Source: Craspedostauros australis (lineage: Eukaryota > Bacillariophyta > Bacillariophyceae > Mastogloiales > Achnanthaceae). From it: a DNA stretch of 64,000 bases. The notes beneath the pieces are model-generated. The model did no database searches. It was not told where the DNA came from and saw only the letters and a program-made list of their open reading frames with translations. Position 1 is the first letter of the stretch, and each line of letters starts with the position of its first letter. Location of the stretch: contig JAMXDE010000010.1 of NCBI GenBank assembly GCA_026770025.1, positions 2,232,001-2,296,000 of the forward strand, in the 5' to 3' direction. Positions 34,415 through 44,093 of this stretch are shown one piece after another. The position numbers and the translations under genes are program-made.

Positions 34415-35810
34415 GTTGGGCGCGCCATGCTTGCTGCGAAGCTCACATGCCATCCCACGCACGATACATACGAGTATGGCAACAAGCACAACGCATTGCA
34501 TATGGCATAGTAGCACGATCAACGGAATTCTAAAAAAGAAAAAGAAACAATGAATATACTTGGATCAAACAATGGAGAGACATGCGTCTACTTCCCATGC
34601 TCTCGTGATATCCTTGTGTGCACTTCTATACTCTCTATGCTCGCAGCGTATTCAATCCATCCTGTTTGCAGCATCAGCAACGTCTGGACCATCGCGACCT
34701 GCCAAGAGCGACACAAGTGGTCCGCCAGGTTGCACGCTAAAATTATGGACGTGTACAGATGGGTTATGGGTCGCAGTTGCAACCGCAACCAACCACAATT
34801 TGGTTTCGGATCTTTGGCCATCCCGAACATGTTGAACATCAACACAATCGGGAACACAAAGCAGAACAAGAACACACTCGACGATGGGGCCAACTACCAC
34901 AAATCGATGATCGTCCACGAAAGTGTAGAGTATGGTATTATACTAGACGACACCATGACCAGGAGCAGGCACAACACCTCACCAGATGGGACAGGCATCA
35001 TTCTCTTCAAACCGTAGTCTTCATGGGCAGTCTGAGGGTCGAGCATGAAGTATCGCATGAAGTCAAGCTTCGTTGTGCAGCAGTTCCAGCATGGCACCAG
35101 GACATGGCAGGTACGTAATCGGACAACGCCCTATTGTTGCAGAGAAAGACACTGATTGAACAATGCAATGCAATGCAACACAACGCACATTCGTATTCGG
35201 GATGACGAAGAACCATACTCTATGCACTTAGCGACAATGCGCAATTCGTTGTGTATTTCGGACGTCGTTTTGATGTCGGCATGTGAGAGGAAGATACAAG
35301 TCTTAAGTTTTAATTTCTAACCGAAGAGATGTGTGCATGTGGAAAGGGAAGAACTGAGTTGCAACGTCTCACTCATCGAAGATCCTGGAGTCTCACCTTG
35401 TGCTGTTGCCGTCGTTTTTGTTCACGCTCCCAAATTTCCAGTGCGCCCACCGTATGGGAACGCATTCTACAGGGATCTCATAGATCGTAGACATGGTGAT
35501 GGCACCTGCGATTCCTACAGAAGAAGCAAGCTCCAGCACAAAACGTTGGTATGATGCAGAATACTGTTTGCATACCGTGTTCAGAAATTGCATCCCGCGT
35601 CCTCCGCAGTGCTATGTTGAGATTTGAATGCACTGGCTCGGTCGCCTACCAACGAGTAATCCAGCACTCTGTAGCAATTGCCTGCCCTTTCGGGACAGTT
35701 TATTTTGTGAAATCAACGTTAAATTTGCTGAACCCGCTGAATGGTGAATGAATTGAGTTGAATTACGGGTGTATGTTACCATGCTCCGTCGCAAAGTTGC
35801 ATATCGCGGC
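34415..35810. other. Intergenic region between XPB and MsrA
   Basis: No gene recognised. The right side is the far part of, or beyond, the MsrA 3' UTR. Confidence 0.4.
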
Positions 35811-35890
35811 GAAAGATTCCACTTCTTTTTCAGTCAAAGATCCCATGTTGAGCATCTTGCCTTTGACGTCATTCCGATTCTTGAATCCTT
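35811..35890 (-). promoter_or_regulatory. SECIS element candidate (type II)
   Basis: On the minus strand, about 250 bases after the MsrA stop. Helix I pairs AAGGATTC (35890-35883) with GAATCTTT (35818-35811), one G-U pair. The quartet is ATGA (35872-35869) against TGAA (35832-35829), giving the tandem G.A/A.G pairs. Helix II pairs GTCAAAG (35867-35861) with CTTTGAC (35839-35833), seven Watson-Crick pairs. Exactly ten bases separate ATGA from an unpaired AA in the apical internal loop. A 3-bp mini-stem ATG/CAT tops the loop, as in type II SECIS. This is what is needed to recode UGA as selenocysteine. Seen by eye; not folded by program. Confidence 0.85.
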
Positions 35891-36137
35891 CCGATCGCAA
35901 CCGCACCAATGATCGAGAACGACCGTGATCATCAGTTAACAACCAAACAAATGATTGCTTGGCTAATTGGGTATGGGGGGACTCTTGTTTCCCTTGCCCC
36001 GCCCATCTCCCGTCTCTCCAATCTTTTTATCCATTGCAGAATGCATTATTTTGACATGCGAATGCTCACGACGCCGCAATCGTATGGTAGAGTATGTATG
36101 GTGCAATACCTGCCTGCCTGTCTGCCTCCCTGCCTGT

Positions 36138-36782
36138 CTACATGAGCATCTTGTCCAAATACTTTTGATGGTACTCCTCGGCACGGTAGAAGTCCGATCC
36201 ATCCTCCACAGCAACCATCTCGGCCATGGCTTTGCCGCGCATGCGCAAGGCCCGCTCGGCAAGACGCCGCTGCTCCTCCGTATGCACGAAGATGGCGGAA
36301 CGGTACTGCGTGCCGCACCAACGCGGATCGGCCGGCGTGTGGAACTGGAAGAACATGTGCAGGAGCTCGCTGTAGTCCACGACGTCGGGATCGAACTCAA
36401 CGCGGATGGATTCTGCATAATCCAGGATGTTCTGGTAGGTGGGATTGGGAGTATCCTGCGGATTCTTGGAACCGCTGTATCCGACCACCGTCGATTGCAC
36501 GCCCTTGACGCGATCGTAATCACGCTGAGGGCCCCAAAATCATCCCATGGCGACCTCGAAGATCGTGGAGGGGTCCGTGACGGGCGGCAGGAGCGGGCAG
36601 ATGCTGTTCGCGGCGGTCGCGGCGTTGCTGTTGCCACCGTTGTTGAAGAACGATGACATGCCCAATTGGGACGCTGCGCCATTTCTGGCAACAGTGGTCT
36701 TGCCGTTTGGAAGGGAGGGGCTGAAGGCGGCTGCGGAGCACAGCGCCAGAAGCAACGTCAGCGTTCTCATTGTCACCATCAT
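36138..36782 (-). CDS. MSRA: Peptide methionine sulfoxide reductase A, selenoprotein, plastid-targeted
   Basis: MsrA reduces methionine-S-sulfoxide in proteins. The catalytic motif GCFWG reads G-TGA-FWG here: the in-frame TGA (36542-36540) sits exactly at the nucleophilic cysteine codon, and the frame continues with 133 residues of clear MsrA sequence (VVGYSG, NPTYQNILDYAE, VEFDP, GTQYRSAIF, EEYHQKYL) to TAG at 36138. With selenocysteine the protein has 214 residues, Sec at 81. The SECIS candidate in the 3' UTR supports recoding. The N-terminus (MMVTMRTLTLLLALCSAAAFSPS) is a signal peptide with the diatom plastid cleavage pattern A-F. An upstream in-frame ATG at 36881 would add a poly-Gln leader and mask the signal. 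The only other cysteine late in the protein (about 156, WCGTQY) is a possible resolving residue. Selenoprotein MsrA is known from green and other algae. Confidence 0.92.
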
Positions 36783-37513
36783 CTTGCACACGATCGTGGG
36801 TATGTGCGAGTACTCGTGTTCAAGCACTCCACAAACACGTCGCCGATGACCTTGCTGCTGTTGCTGCTGCTGCTGTATCAACTTGTATTGGTGGTTGTGT
36901 TTGTGGTTCCAACAACGAGCGCGATGGTGATCACGGTGGTGGTCGTTCCTTGGATGTCCTTGCTTGCCGATGACGATTGTGTCTCTGGACGTGTTCGCGT
37001 GTCAATCGTTGCCAACGAAGAAAACAGAGTTTGTCGGAACTAGTGATTCACCATTCCCGCTCCAATCGGAAGGAGCCAATTCAATCCTGTTTCCGAGTGA
37101 ATGAAATGGTTGTTCTCATTTGCTAGGGACTGAGAGTCATTGGGGACTGCGGTATCCAGAGACACCAAAATGACCAAAACGCTGGCTTTGTGCGCGGTTT
37201 TCATGCAAAACAGTTCTTCGGCATTTCTGTCGCTCTGTTCCCTCCTTGGTTGTTGTGTGGTGCGGGCGCCATTCCGCACATCAATGTCCAGACTGGTGCA
37301 AGGTATAACACCTCTCTGGAGAAGCCGCTGCTTGTACATACACCACAAGTCAGAACGGCGCGCAAGCAACCACCAGACCACCAGATCACAAAGGCCTAAA
37401 GGAACAGACAAGTACGCGTGCATAAAGGCCAAGTATTCTATTCTATTGTGTTGTGTTGTGTTGTGTTGTGTTGTGTTGTGTTGTGCACTACAGCAGAAAT
37501 AACGAAGACAATC
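36783..37513. other. Divergent promoter region with (TTGTG)8
   Basis: Holds the promoters of MsrA and the RING protein. CAG/CTG repeats lie near 36850-36875, and eight perfect TTGTG units lie at 37446-37485 in the leader of the RING gene, ending 28 bases before its ATG. Confidence 0.5.
37446..37485 (+). repeat. (TTGTG)8 pentanucleotide repeat
   Basis: Eight exact units just upstream of the start codon at 37514, so probably transcribed in the 5' UTR. Confidence 0.95.
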
Positions 37514-38992
37514 ATGGGCTCGGACGAGAAGACGTCGAGCAAGAAGAAAAAGAAGGACGAGGAGGCCAAGAAGAAGAGCAAGAAGAAGAAGAGCAGCAGC
37601 GACGGCGACGCCAAGAAGAAGTCGGAGAAGAAGCCGTCGTCCAAATCGAAGAAGTCGAGCACCAAGAATGGCGCGAAGGACAGCAGCAAGGATGCCAAGA
37701 AGAGCAAGAAGAAGAGCAGCAGCGGCAAGTCCAAGAAGTCCAGCAGCAAGAGCAGCAGCAAGGATGCCAAGAAGGAGGTGAAGGAGGGCGTCTGCGTCAT
37801 TTGCAAGGATGAGACCGTCCCGGCAACCCTCATCGTCGTCGGCAGCCACTGTCGCCACAACTTCTGCCTGGATTGCCTGGAGCACCGGCTGGCGAGGCCC
37901 ATCCCAGGTGAGCCCAAGCCGGAGGACAACCATCTGGGAGCTCCCACGCTGGGACGCTGTCCCGAATGCAACGAGGAGCTGCGCAAGTTCGGCGTCAAGG
38001 AGTTGAAGAAATCCAAGCTCTACTACACCAAGGATTTCGACATCGCCGAGTCGCCTTTGGCCGGCAAGGTCTACCATCGCAAGAAGACCGACAGCGAGCG
38101 TCCGCCGATCGGCTCCTTCCACTTCGATTCCGACGAGAAGGACGACAAGGGACGCATGCGACCTTTCATGGACTTCTCGGAGGCCATCGACCATGATGAG
38201 AAGGAGGAGGTCTGGGTCCTCAACAACGGCGAGCCGGTCCCCGATCGAAAATTCTTCGACCCCGGCTGCCATTACGACGCCTACACGCGCACCTTCCACG
38301 GATCCATATCGTGGAAGCCCTGCCGATTCCACGGCAGCCACCGATGGGACATCATCCTGGGCTTCGCCAAGGACTTCTCCTTCTTGCGCGTCGGCCTCAT
38401 CCACAAACGCAAGGAACGGTGCGGCGTCGTCACCATGTCCTCCGACAAGAACCGCCTGCTCTACCCCCTCGACGGCAGGTGGAAGCTCACGTGGAACAAC
38501 GCCGACGGCGAGGAGCAGACCGGCACGGTCAACGTCCGCAACAACGAGTTCCGCCAGGGTCCCTACACCTTCAATCTCATGCTCGACGATCCTTCAACGC
38601 CAGGATTCCGCTGGCCGTTGGATCCCATCTACGCTTCGTCCAAATCAGGATTGGATCTTGGTGAGAAGCCGAAGGGTCCCGGCATCGGCAAGAAGGTCGT
38701 GTGGGAGACCACGCATCCCAGCTTCCCCATCATGAAGTGGCATCGCGAGACGATCGGCGAGATGCCCATCCAGGCCACGGAGCATCTCGGTCCGCCGCCG
38801 TACGAGTACATCGAGCAGAGCAACATGGAAGGCGGTGCTGCGGGCAAGGGCGGTGGCGAGGATTCGGACTCGGATGAGGATTCCACCGGCTGGGATGACA
38901 CGGTTTCGGATTCCGAATCGGAGTCGGAAGAGAGCAGCTTTGAAGGATCTTCGGATGACGACTCGGACGACGACGATGATGATTCGGATTAG
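37514..38992 (+). CDS. C3HC4 RING-finger protein with Lys-rich head and acidic tail
   Basis: 492 residues. The ATG at 37514 (ATCATGGG) is preferred over earlier non-ATG starts. Residues 1-90 are an almost pure Lys/Ser/Asp tract. A RING finger follows: C94-x2-C97, C113-x-H115-x2-C118-x2-C121, then a long loop to C149-x2-C152, the zinc ligand set of a C3HC4 RING with an enlarged second loop. RING proteins are mostly E3 ubiquitin ligases. The middle (residues 190-440) is ordered, Trp/Phe-rich (SISWKPCRFHGSHRWDIILGFAKDF, GRWKLTWNNADGEEQTGT) and may be a beta-rich substrate-binding domain I do not recognise. The last 50 residues are acidic Asp/Ser. The opposite-strand open frame here is a composition shadow. 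Confidence 0.8.
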   Translation: MGSDEKTSSKKKKKDEEAKKKSKKKKSSSDGDAKKKSEKKPSSKSKKSSTKNGAKDSSKDAKKSKKKSSSGKSKKSSSKSSSKDAKKEVKEGVCVICKDETVPATLIVVGSHCRHNFCLDCLEHRLARPIPGEPKPEDNHLGAPTLGRCPECNEELRKFGVKELKKSKLYYTKDFDIAESPLAGKVYHRKKTDSERPPIGSFHFDSDEKDDKGRMRPFMDFSEAIDHDEKEEVWVLNNGEPVPDRKFFDPGCHYDAYTRTFHGSISWKPCRFHGSHRWDIILGFAKDFSFLRVGLIHKRKERCGVVTMSSDKNRLLYPLDGRWKLTWNNADGEEQTGTVNVRNNEFRQGPYTFNLMLDDPSTPGFRWPLDPIYASSKSGLDLGEKPKGPGIGKKVVWETTHPSFPIMKWHRETIGEMPIQATEHLGPPPYEYIEQSNMEGGAAGKGGGEDSDSDEDSTGWDDTVSDSESESEESSFEGSSDDDSDDDDDDSD

Positions 38993-39414
38993 AACAAAGT
39001 GAGCAAAGCGAGATTTGAGGAGTGGTCAGGCTGTTCCATGGTAAAATACTCTACGTATACTATTAGTGCTATTCTTCAGTACAAATGGATTATTCTACTC
39101 ATGCAAGTTCTAATGAGATCATGGATTGTTGATAATCATACTCTCTACTATATTCACAAGAATCATCCCTTTACATGCATACGCACTCGTTGCGTGCCGG
39201 CCAGCATTGAAAGTCCTCATTTCAATACGAGGAGTAATGCTAAATTAATGGGGACTGAACCTTAAGATTTGGTTGCCATGACAATCCATGAAGCAAAACT
39301 CGTAGCGGTGTGCTTAGGGCGATTACCACGGGCTCCCATGGATGATGTCCTACTGGAGGATCCATCCAGCGATCACATCCCATTCAAGCCATTCCAAAGC
39401 CATCCATCTCAACT
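38993..39414. other. Intergenic, convergent 3' UTRs
   Basis: AT-richer than its surroundings; nothing recognised. Confidence 0.4.
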
Positions 39415-39954
39415 TCACGACGATGCCGATTCGATGACCTCCGCCAACTGCGACATGGCCTTCTTTGCGAATTCCTTGGGCTCCTTAATCTTGACCTTGC
39501 CATTGCCGGGCTGGAAGTAAACGAAGACGTTGTCGTACGTGATCTGATCGCACAGCTGCAGATTGTAGGCCAATTCATCCTTTAGTTCGAACAGCTCGAT
39601 GTTGCCCGTGGATTTGGCCAGCTGCAAGACGGGGTTCTGCGAATCGCCCAAGTTCCACAGCTTGTTGACGGGCGGCGTCTTGAGGATGCTGCGCACCTTG
39701 TCCCATTGCTGGTCTTCGAGAAGATCCGGGATGGGCTGCAGCTTGTCCTGGCTGTCGCGCAGATCCTGCAACAAGGCGTCGGTGCTGGCCGCCACGGCCG
39801 GTGCGGGTGTGATGGACAATGCCGTCGTGAGGAAGGCGGCCGAGGTCGCGTCCTGCAGCAGAGATCGTCGCGACGTCGGCTGTTGGTTGTTCGTCCATGC
39901 CATGCATGCGGCGCATGTGGCGACCAGTAGGAGGAAGGTGCGTTGCGGATTCAT
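39415..39954 (-). CDS. Thylakoid-lumen protein with tripartite presequence, Psb31/PsbQ-like candidate
   Basis: 179 residues. The presequence has three parts typical of lumen proteins in secondary plastids: a signal peptide (FLLLVATCAACMA, cleavage before WT), a short transit stretch, and a twin-arginine lumen signal (SRRSLLQDATSAAFLTTALSITPAPAVA, cleavage after AVA). The mature part of about 120 residues is helical (TDALLQDLRDSQDKLQPIPDLLEDQQW, VRSILKTPPVNKLWNLGDSQ, LELKDELAYNLQLCDQ) and ends in a helix after PGNGKVKIKEP. Helical, Pro-broken lumen proteins of this size include the PSII extrinsic subunits PsbQ' and Psb31 of diatoms. I favour a Psb31-like role, but only from memory of the family, so the name is tentative while the location is well supported. 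Confidence 0.7.
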   Translation of the reverse strand: MNPQRTFLLLVATCAACMAWTNNQQPTSRRSLLQDATSAAFLTTALSITPAPAVAASTDALLQDLRDSQDKLQPIPDLLEDQQWDKVRSILKTPPVNKLWNLGDSQNPVLQLAKSTGNIELFELKDELAYNLQLCDQITYDNVFVYFQPGNGKVKIKEPKEFAKKAMSQLAEVIESASS

Positions 39955-40546
39955 GGCGTGTTTGTCGAGTATGGAGTAATTCGATCGTGGAGCTTGGGGC
40001 TCGGAGTGTGGAGCACGGAGCGTGGAGCGCGGAGCAGTTCGACAGTGAAGCTTGGAGCGTGGAACACGGAATGTGGAGCAGTTCGATTGTGGAGTAGTCC
40101 GATCGTATTTTGTGAGGGTTACGATGTTGCTTCGCCTTTGTCTGTTGTGGGCAACAAAATAGCGCTGAGACGAAATGAGATGAGATGAGGTGTGGTGGGA
40201 TGTGATGCCGTGCTATTTTGTTCTGCGTTGGTGGAACCGTCAACAAAGAGAGTCATCTCTCGTTCGTCATCGGCATGATCGGTGTCACCACCAACGCAGC
40301 CAGGCCAAAATGTGGCGCTTGCAATTTCGAACCTTCTCGAAATTCAAAAGTACTTCGGAAGTCTCGAAGGTGTTCGTTTGTTTTGACGAAAAATGACCAC
40401 CAAGCAATCAATCGTCCATCTCGTTGACAACAACAAGGGTGGAACAGGAAGGAGATCATTCCGATGGTTGTCATGCGGAAGATCATAATCTGTGCGATGA
40501 GATCAAGCGCAGACAACAAGAGAGAAGTATCAGCAGGTGGAGCAGT
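39955..40546. other. Divergent promoter region with GGAG-rich repeats
   Basis: From about 39975 to 40110 the plus strand repeats variants of GTGGAGC, CGGAGC and GAGCAGTTCGA. The unit GAGCAGTTCGA occurs twice, with related GAGTAATTCGA and GAGTAGTCCGA. This lies directly upstream of the lumen-protein gene and could be promoter repeats. Confidence 0.5.
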
Positions 40547-41554
40547 ATGCCATCCTTCACATCGATCGCATCACGATGGGGCAGATCGCTGTACAGCACC
40601 AGCAAGGATAGCATGGTGCTGCTGCAGGCTCTTGGCAAGGGCATGATGGCCAAAACGCCACCCAAATCCGTGCTCTTGGATCAGGCTCGGTCGGGCGACA
40701 ACCGCGCTGCGATTGGGTTGCTCAAGATGGAGCAGCAGCTTGGATTGATGCGGTACCATGGCATTGCCAATTACACGAAAACCTATCTTCTGCCGCAGTC
40801 CTTTCAGCAAGGGGCCACGTTGGCTGCGTCCACGACAACGACAGATTCGACAACAGAAACCAGCACGACATCCACAAACACACTAGCAGCAGAAACAACA
40901 ACACCAGCACCATCGCCGCAAAAGGCCAAGATCGCCTTCATGATCACGAGTGCGATGCGATCGGAGCTGCAGCAATCGTTGGGTTACACGGCGGACGACA
41001 TCAAATCCATGACACCATTGCAGGCATCCCTCGTTCTGAATCATGCCATCACGCCCGACCAGCGTGCCGAAGCGCTGCCGAAAGCGATGCAACAACACGA
41101 AGAAGAAGCGGAGCGTCAACGAGCTGCCGCGCAAATGGAAGCCGAGAAGGAGGCACAGAACAACGCGCCGCAGTCGTCGATAGAAACCAGCGACCAACAA
41201 TCGCCGACGTTACTGATTGGTAGCAGTCTGCCTTCGAAGGAAAGCGGTGACGCTGTCGCTGCTGCTGAGATGGCTGCTGTTCCCGACAATGATGCTCCTG
41301 CTGTTAAGAATGATGATGAGGATATTGCGACAAAGGAAAGGACATTCAACGACAGCGCAATGATGGCCGGTTTGGACAAAGAATGGTTGGAATTGGTGGA
41401 GATTGCGGAAGACACGAAAGAGGCGACGAGGATTGGTTTGTATTCGGAGCAAGCCGAGGCCGAATTGGGCCTTGAAACACGGCAGTTTATTGCAGATCGG
41501 GATGATCGCAAGTCAACCTACGAAATCCGCAAGGTGCCCAAAGTAGATTTTTAG
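40547..41554 (+). CDS. Uncharacterised protein with MTPLQA block, possibly mitochondrial
   Basis: The first ATG in the frame is 40547 (A at -3), giving 335 residues. The N-terminus MPSFTSIASRWGRSLYSTSKDSM is basic, Ser-rich and acid-poor, with an R-x-L-Y-S site like mitochondrial presequences. A helical part with LLKMEQQLGLMRYHGIANYTKTY follows, then a Thr/Ser linker. Around residues 130-168 is FMITSAMRSELQQSLGYTADDIKSMTPLQASLVLNHAI, a UBA-like helical block that I recall as recurring in diatom proteins of unknown role. The rest is acidic and Ala/Glu-rich. No catalytic motif. Function unknown. Confidence 0.65.
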   Translation: MPSFTSIASRWGRSLYSTSKDSMVLLQALGKGMMAKTPPKSVLLDQARSGDNRAAIGLLKMEQQLGLMRYHGIANYTKTYLLPQSFQQGATLAASTTTTDSTTETSTTSTNTLAAETTTPAPSPQKAKIAFMITSAMRSELQQSLGYTADDIKSMTPLQASLVLNHAITPDQRAEALPKAMQQHEEEAERQRAAAQMEAEKEAQNNAPQSSIETSDQQSPTLLIGSSLPSKESGDAVAAAEMAAVPDNDAPAVKNDDEDIATKERTFNDSAMMAGLDKEWLELVEIAEDTKEATRIGLYSEQAEAELGLETRQFIADRDDRKSTYEIRKVPKVDF

Positions 41555-42034
41555 AGTAAGTTACGTTATGGTATGGATGATAAGATTCTACGACATACTA
41601 TGAGAGAGTGTGTGTGAGAGAGAGAGTAATAATACAAGTGCGCCCTCAGAATGCTCTCTGTCTCTCTAGTTTCGGCCGATCGTAGCTCGCAGATCAAGAT
41701 TCCAAAATTTCATTCTGTGTTCCTTGGTCGCAAGGCGAGAACCGTGATGATGGTTTTCGGTGTGGGTTAGTCGAGCGGAGCCTCCAAAGATGTTGACCCA
41801 TCATCACCACACAAAACGTCACTCTCGTCACGCGCTCTTCTCTGTTCCGACAAGCCGCAAACCCACACAAATACCAGAGCTGAGATTGCTCTTGGGACGG
41901 TTATCAATCATCTTCTCTATCACATATTCCCGCACGCACCATACAAGTACAACAAGAGATCGACAAGAACTCAACCGGATTTTACATATTCTGCCATAGT
42001 CGTCCTGTGAACAAACGGCAACACAAAAGGAGCC
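41555..42034. other. Intergenic
   Basis: Contains a short GTGTGAGAGA tract at about 41607-41630; nothing else recognised. Confidence 0.4.
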
Positions 42035-43353
42035 ATGGCTTTCTCACCCAAGGTGCTCTCCTCCACCACGATCCTCGCCGCCTTGCTGGGAACCGCAACT
42101 CTGGCTGCAGGCGGATTCATCGCCTCATCTCCAACATGGCATCGTGGCGCTACCGATCGCGCAGCATCGAAGGTCAGCGGAAATGAGGACTCCATCTCGG
42201 TGGGTTTCATCGGCTTTGGCACCATCGGATCGGCCATCGCCAGAGGCATCGCCACGCAGACAGCCGTCAAGGTGGGATCGATCGCCGTCTCGCGACGTTC
42301 CAAGGCCAAGTCTTCCGCCGTGGCAGCTGAATTTCCGGACTTGGTGACCGTCCACGATGATAACCAGGAGATTCTGGACAAATCCGATGTGGTCTTCGTG
42401 TGCGTGCTTCCGAGCCAAGGAGAGGAAGTGCTGGGGAAGCTCAACTTTGACAAACAACGCCATCAGGTTGTTTCCCTTCTGGTGAGTTGATATTGTGCTT
42501 TGGCGATGTCTGATGCAGTCGCCGGCAAGCCAACGATCACAGCATCTGCGTTATTTCGCAGGTGCCAAAATACGCAGCAGCATTTGCAAAGGCACTATGT
42601 GAATGCTGGTTTATGCTTCTTGGCAGAGACGGGCGCATGCTGGCAAAAAAGGAAGGTCATACCGCACCCGCCAAGTGCAACGTTGGCTCATTCATAGTTG
42701 ATTGCCTCTCTCTCTCTCTCTCTCTTTCAATTGTGCCATTCCCTTCGTCTTCCACACGTAACGCAATGCACAACACACGTGTATGCGAATACTGCCATAT
42801 CATCCACACTCCATGCCCACATGCACAGTCCACGGCAAAGGTCCCCGAGATTGTGAAGTACTGCAAACTGGCTACGCCCAGCGTGTCGAAGATGATCTGT
42901 TTACCCTCCGTCGCCAACCACCAGGGCGTGTGCTTGCATTGCGCACCCGCCGGCACGCATCCCAAGATCACGGCGCTGTTCGGTGCCATGGGCGGCGTCG
43001 TGACATTGAAGGACGAGAAGCAGCTGGCCGTGTCCATGATGACGACGTGCGTCATGGGTCCCATGTACGGTCTCATGCGCAGCGGTCGCGAGTGGCTCGT
43101 CAAGAAGGGCGGTCTGTCTCGCGAGGATGCCTCCTACCTCATGACGAAGCAGTGTTTGGGCATGTTGCAGGATGCCGACAACGGATGCGACAATGCGAGT
43201 CGTTTGGATGATCTGATCGCGGAACAAACGCCGGGTGGTATCAACGAGCAAGCCCTCGCCAATTTGGAGAAGCTGGGTGGTTTGGAAGGCTTCGACAAGA
43301 TGATGGATGCCATCCTTGGTCGAATCGAGGGAAGCACGGACGGGTCCGTTTAG
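42035..43353 (+). CDS. Pyrroline-5-carboxylate-reductase-like NAD(P)-binding protein (two exons)
   Basis: Exons 42035-42481 and 42829-43353 join in phase 0 (donor GTGAGT, acceptor ATGCACAG) to 323 residues; the junction reads VVSLL/STAKVPEIVKYC, as in relatives. Residues 10-30 are hydrophobic (a signal or anchor). A Rossmann dinucleotide motif follows, GFIGFGTIGSAIARG at 57-71 (GxGxxG), then SRRSKAKS, whose Arg/Ser suit NADP. The second exon is the all-helical dimerisation domain (VMGPMYGLMRSGREWLVKKGG, then GMLQD). The overall layout is that of P5C reductase, the last step of proline synthesis, but the dimer domain departs from the typical signature, so it may be a paralogue with another substrate. 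The 347-base intron has a CT tract. An alternative acceptor at 42561 would insert a poor-quality stretch. Confidence 0.75.
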
Positions 43354-44093
43354 AGCGAGTGCGACGGCGAGTGAGAGAGTATGCGCATGCAATACTATTT
43401 ATTTTCGGTTAGAGAGGCTGACAGCTATGCATTCCTCGCAACTAGACTCCGTCATTTCAGCGGGAGATCAACAGAGTGAGTTCTCTTCCTGTCGTGATAC
43501 TTCAATGCAAGCAATTGGGGATACGCAGAGCACATGAAAAGCGGGTTACCAACCACACCTCCGTACCTATCTAGATTCGTGATGATAGACATGCTGAAAC
43601 GTTCCTTGGAGTCGTACCGATCGAAAAACGATCAAAACTCCTTCGCTGCGAAGCAAGAGGTCGGCAGGCGGTGTCACCTTGGTCGATAAATTTCGCACAC
43701 ACGGAGTTTTTGCGTCTGCAATGCGTGGCTGCCGACCACGCAAAGTGCGCGAGGACAAGACACGACCAAGAGCACACAAACACGCACACACACCTCGTCC
43801 AAGTTTTGGCGTCCGAAGGCGCACTCTTGGCACACAACTGCAACCACCAAGAGGAACAACCTCCGTGAGTGGATAGAGACAGCGAGCAAGGGCAAGGGCA
43901 AGGGCAAGGGCAAGAGCAGCGTGAGGAGTATTGGTAGAGTAGTGAGATCATTGACAAGTCAGAAAGAAGCAAGCAAGCAAGGAGCCAAGTTGATAGATCG
44001 ATCTGCGAACAATCAATCGAAGGCAGCAAGAAAAGGAGAGACGCAGAGAATCCGGAGAAGCGCAACCCCGCTCAGTTCTGCCCAAGCAGGAGA
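43354..44093. other. Intergenic with (GGGCAA)n
   Basis: A hexanucleotide run of about five GGGCAA units lies at 43883-43913. The open frames on the minus strand here have no domain. The right part is the leader of the SET gene. Confidence 0.45.

Noticed and set aside
32873-34522. 549-codon minus-strand frame opposite XPB
   Set aside because: Shadow of the conserved XPB reading frame.
37040-38404. 454-codon minus-strand frame opposite the RING gene
   Set aside because: Leu/Ala/Val-rich mirror of the Lys/Ser-rich coding strand; no domain, while the plus strand has a full RING finger.
42562-42828. Alternative exon of the P5CR-like gene starting at 42562
   Set aside because: It would insert about 90 residues with a CT-repeat-coded Leu/Ser run between two blocks that join smoothly when the longer intron is removed.
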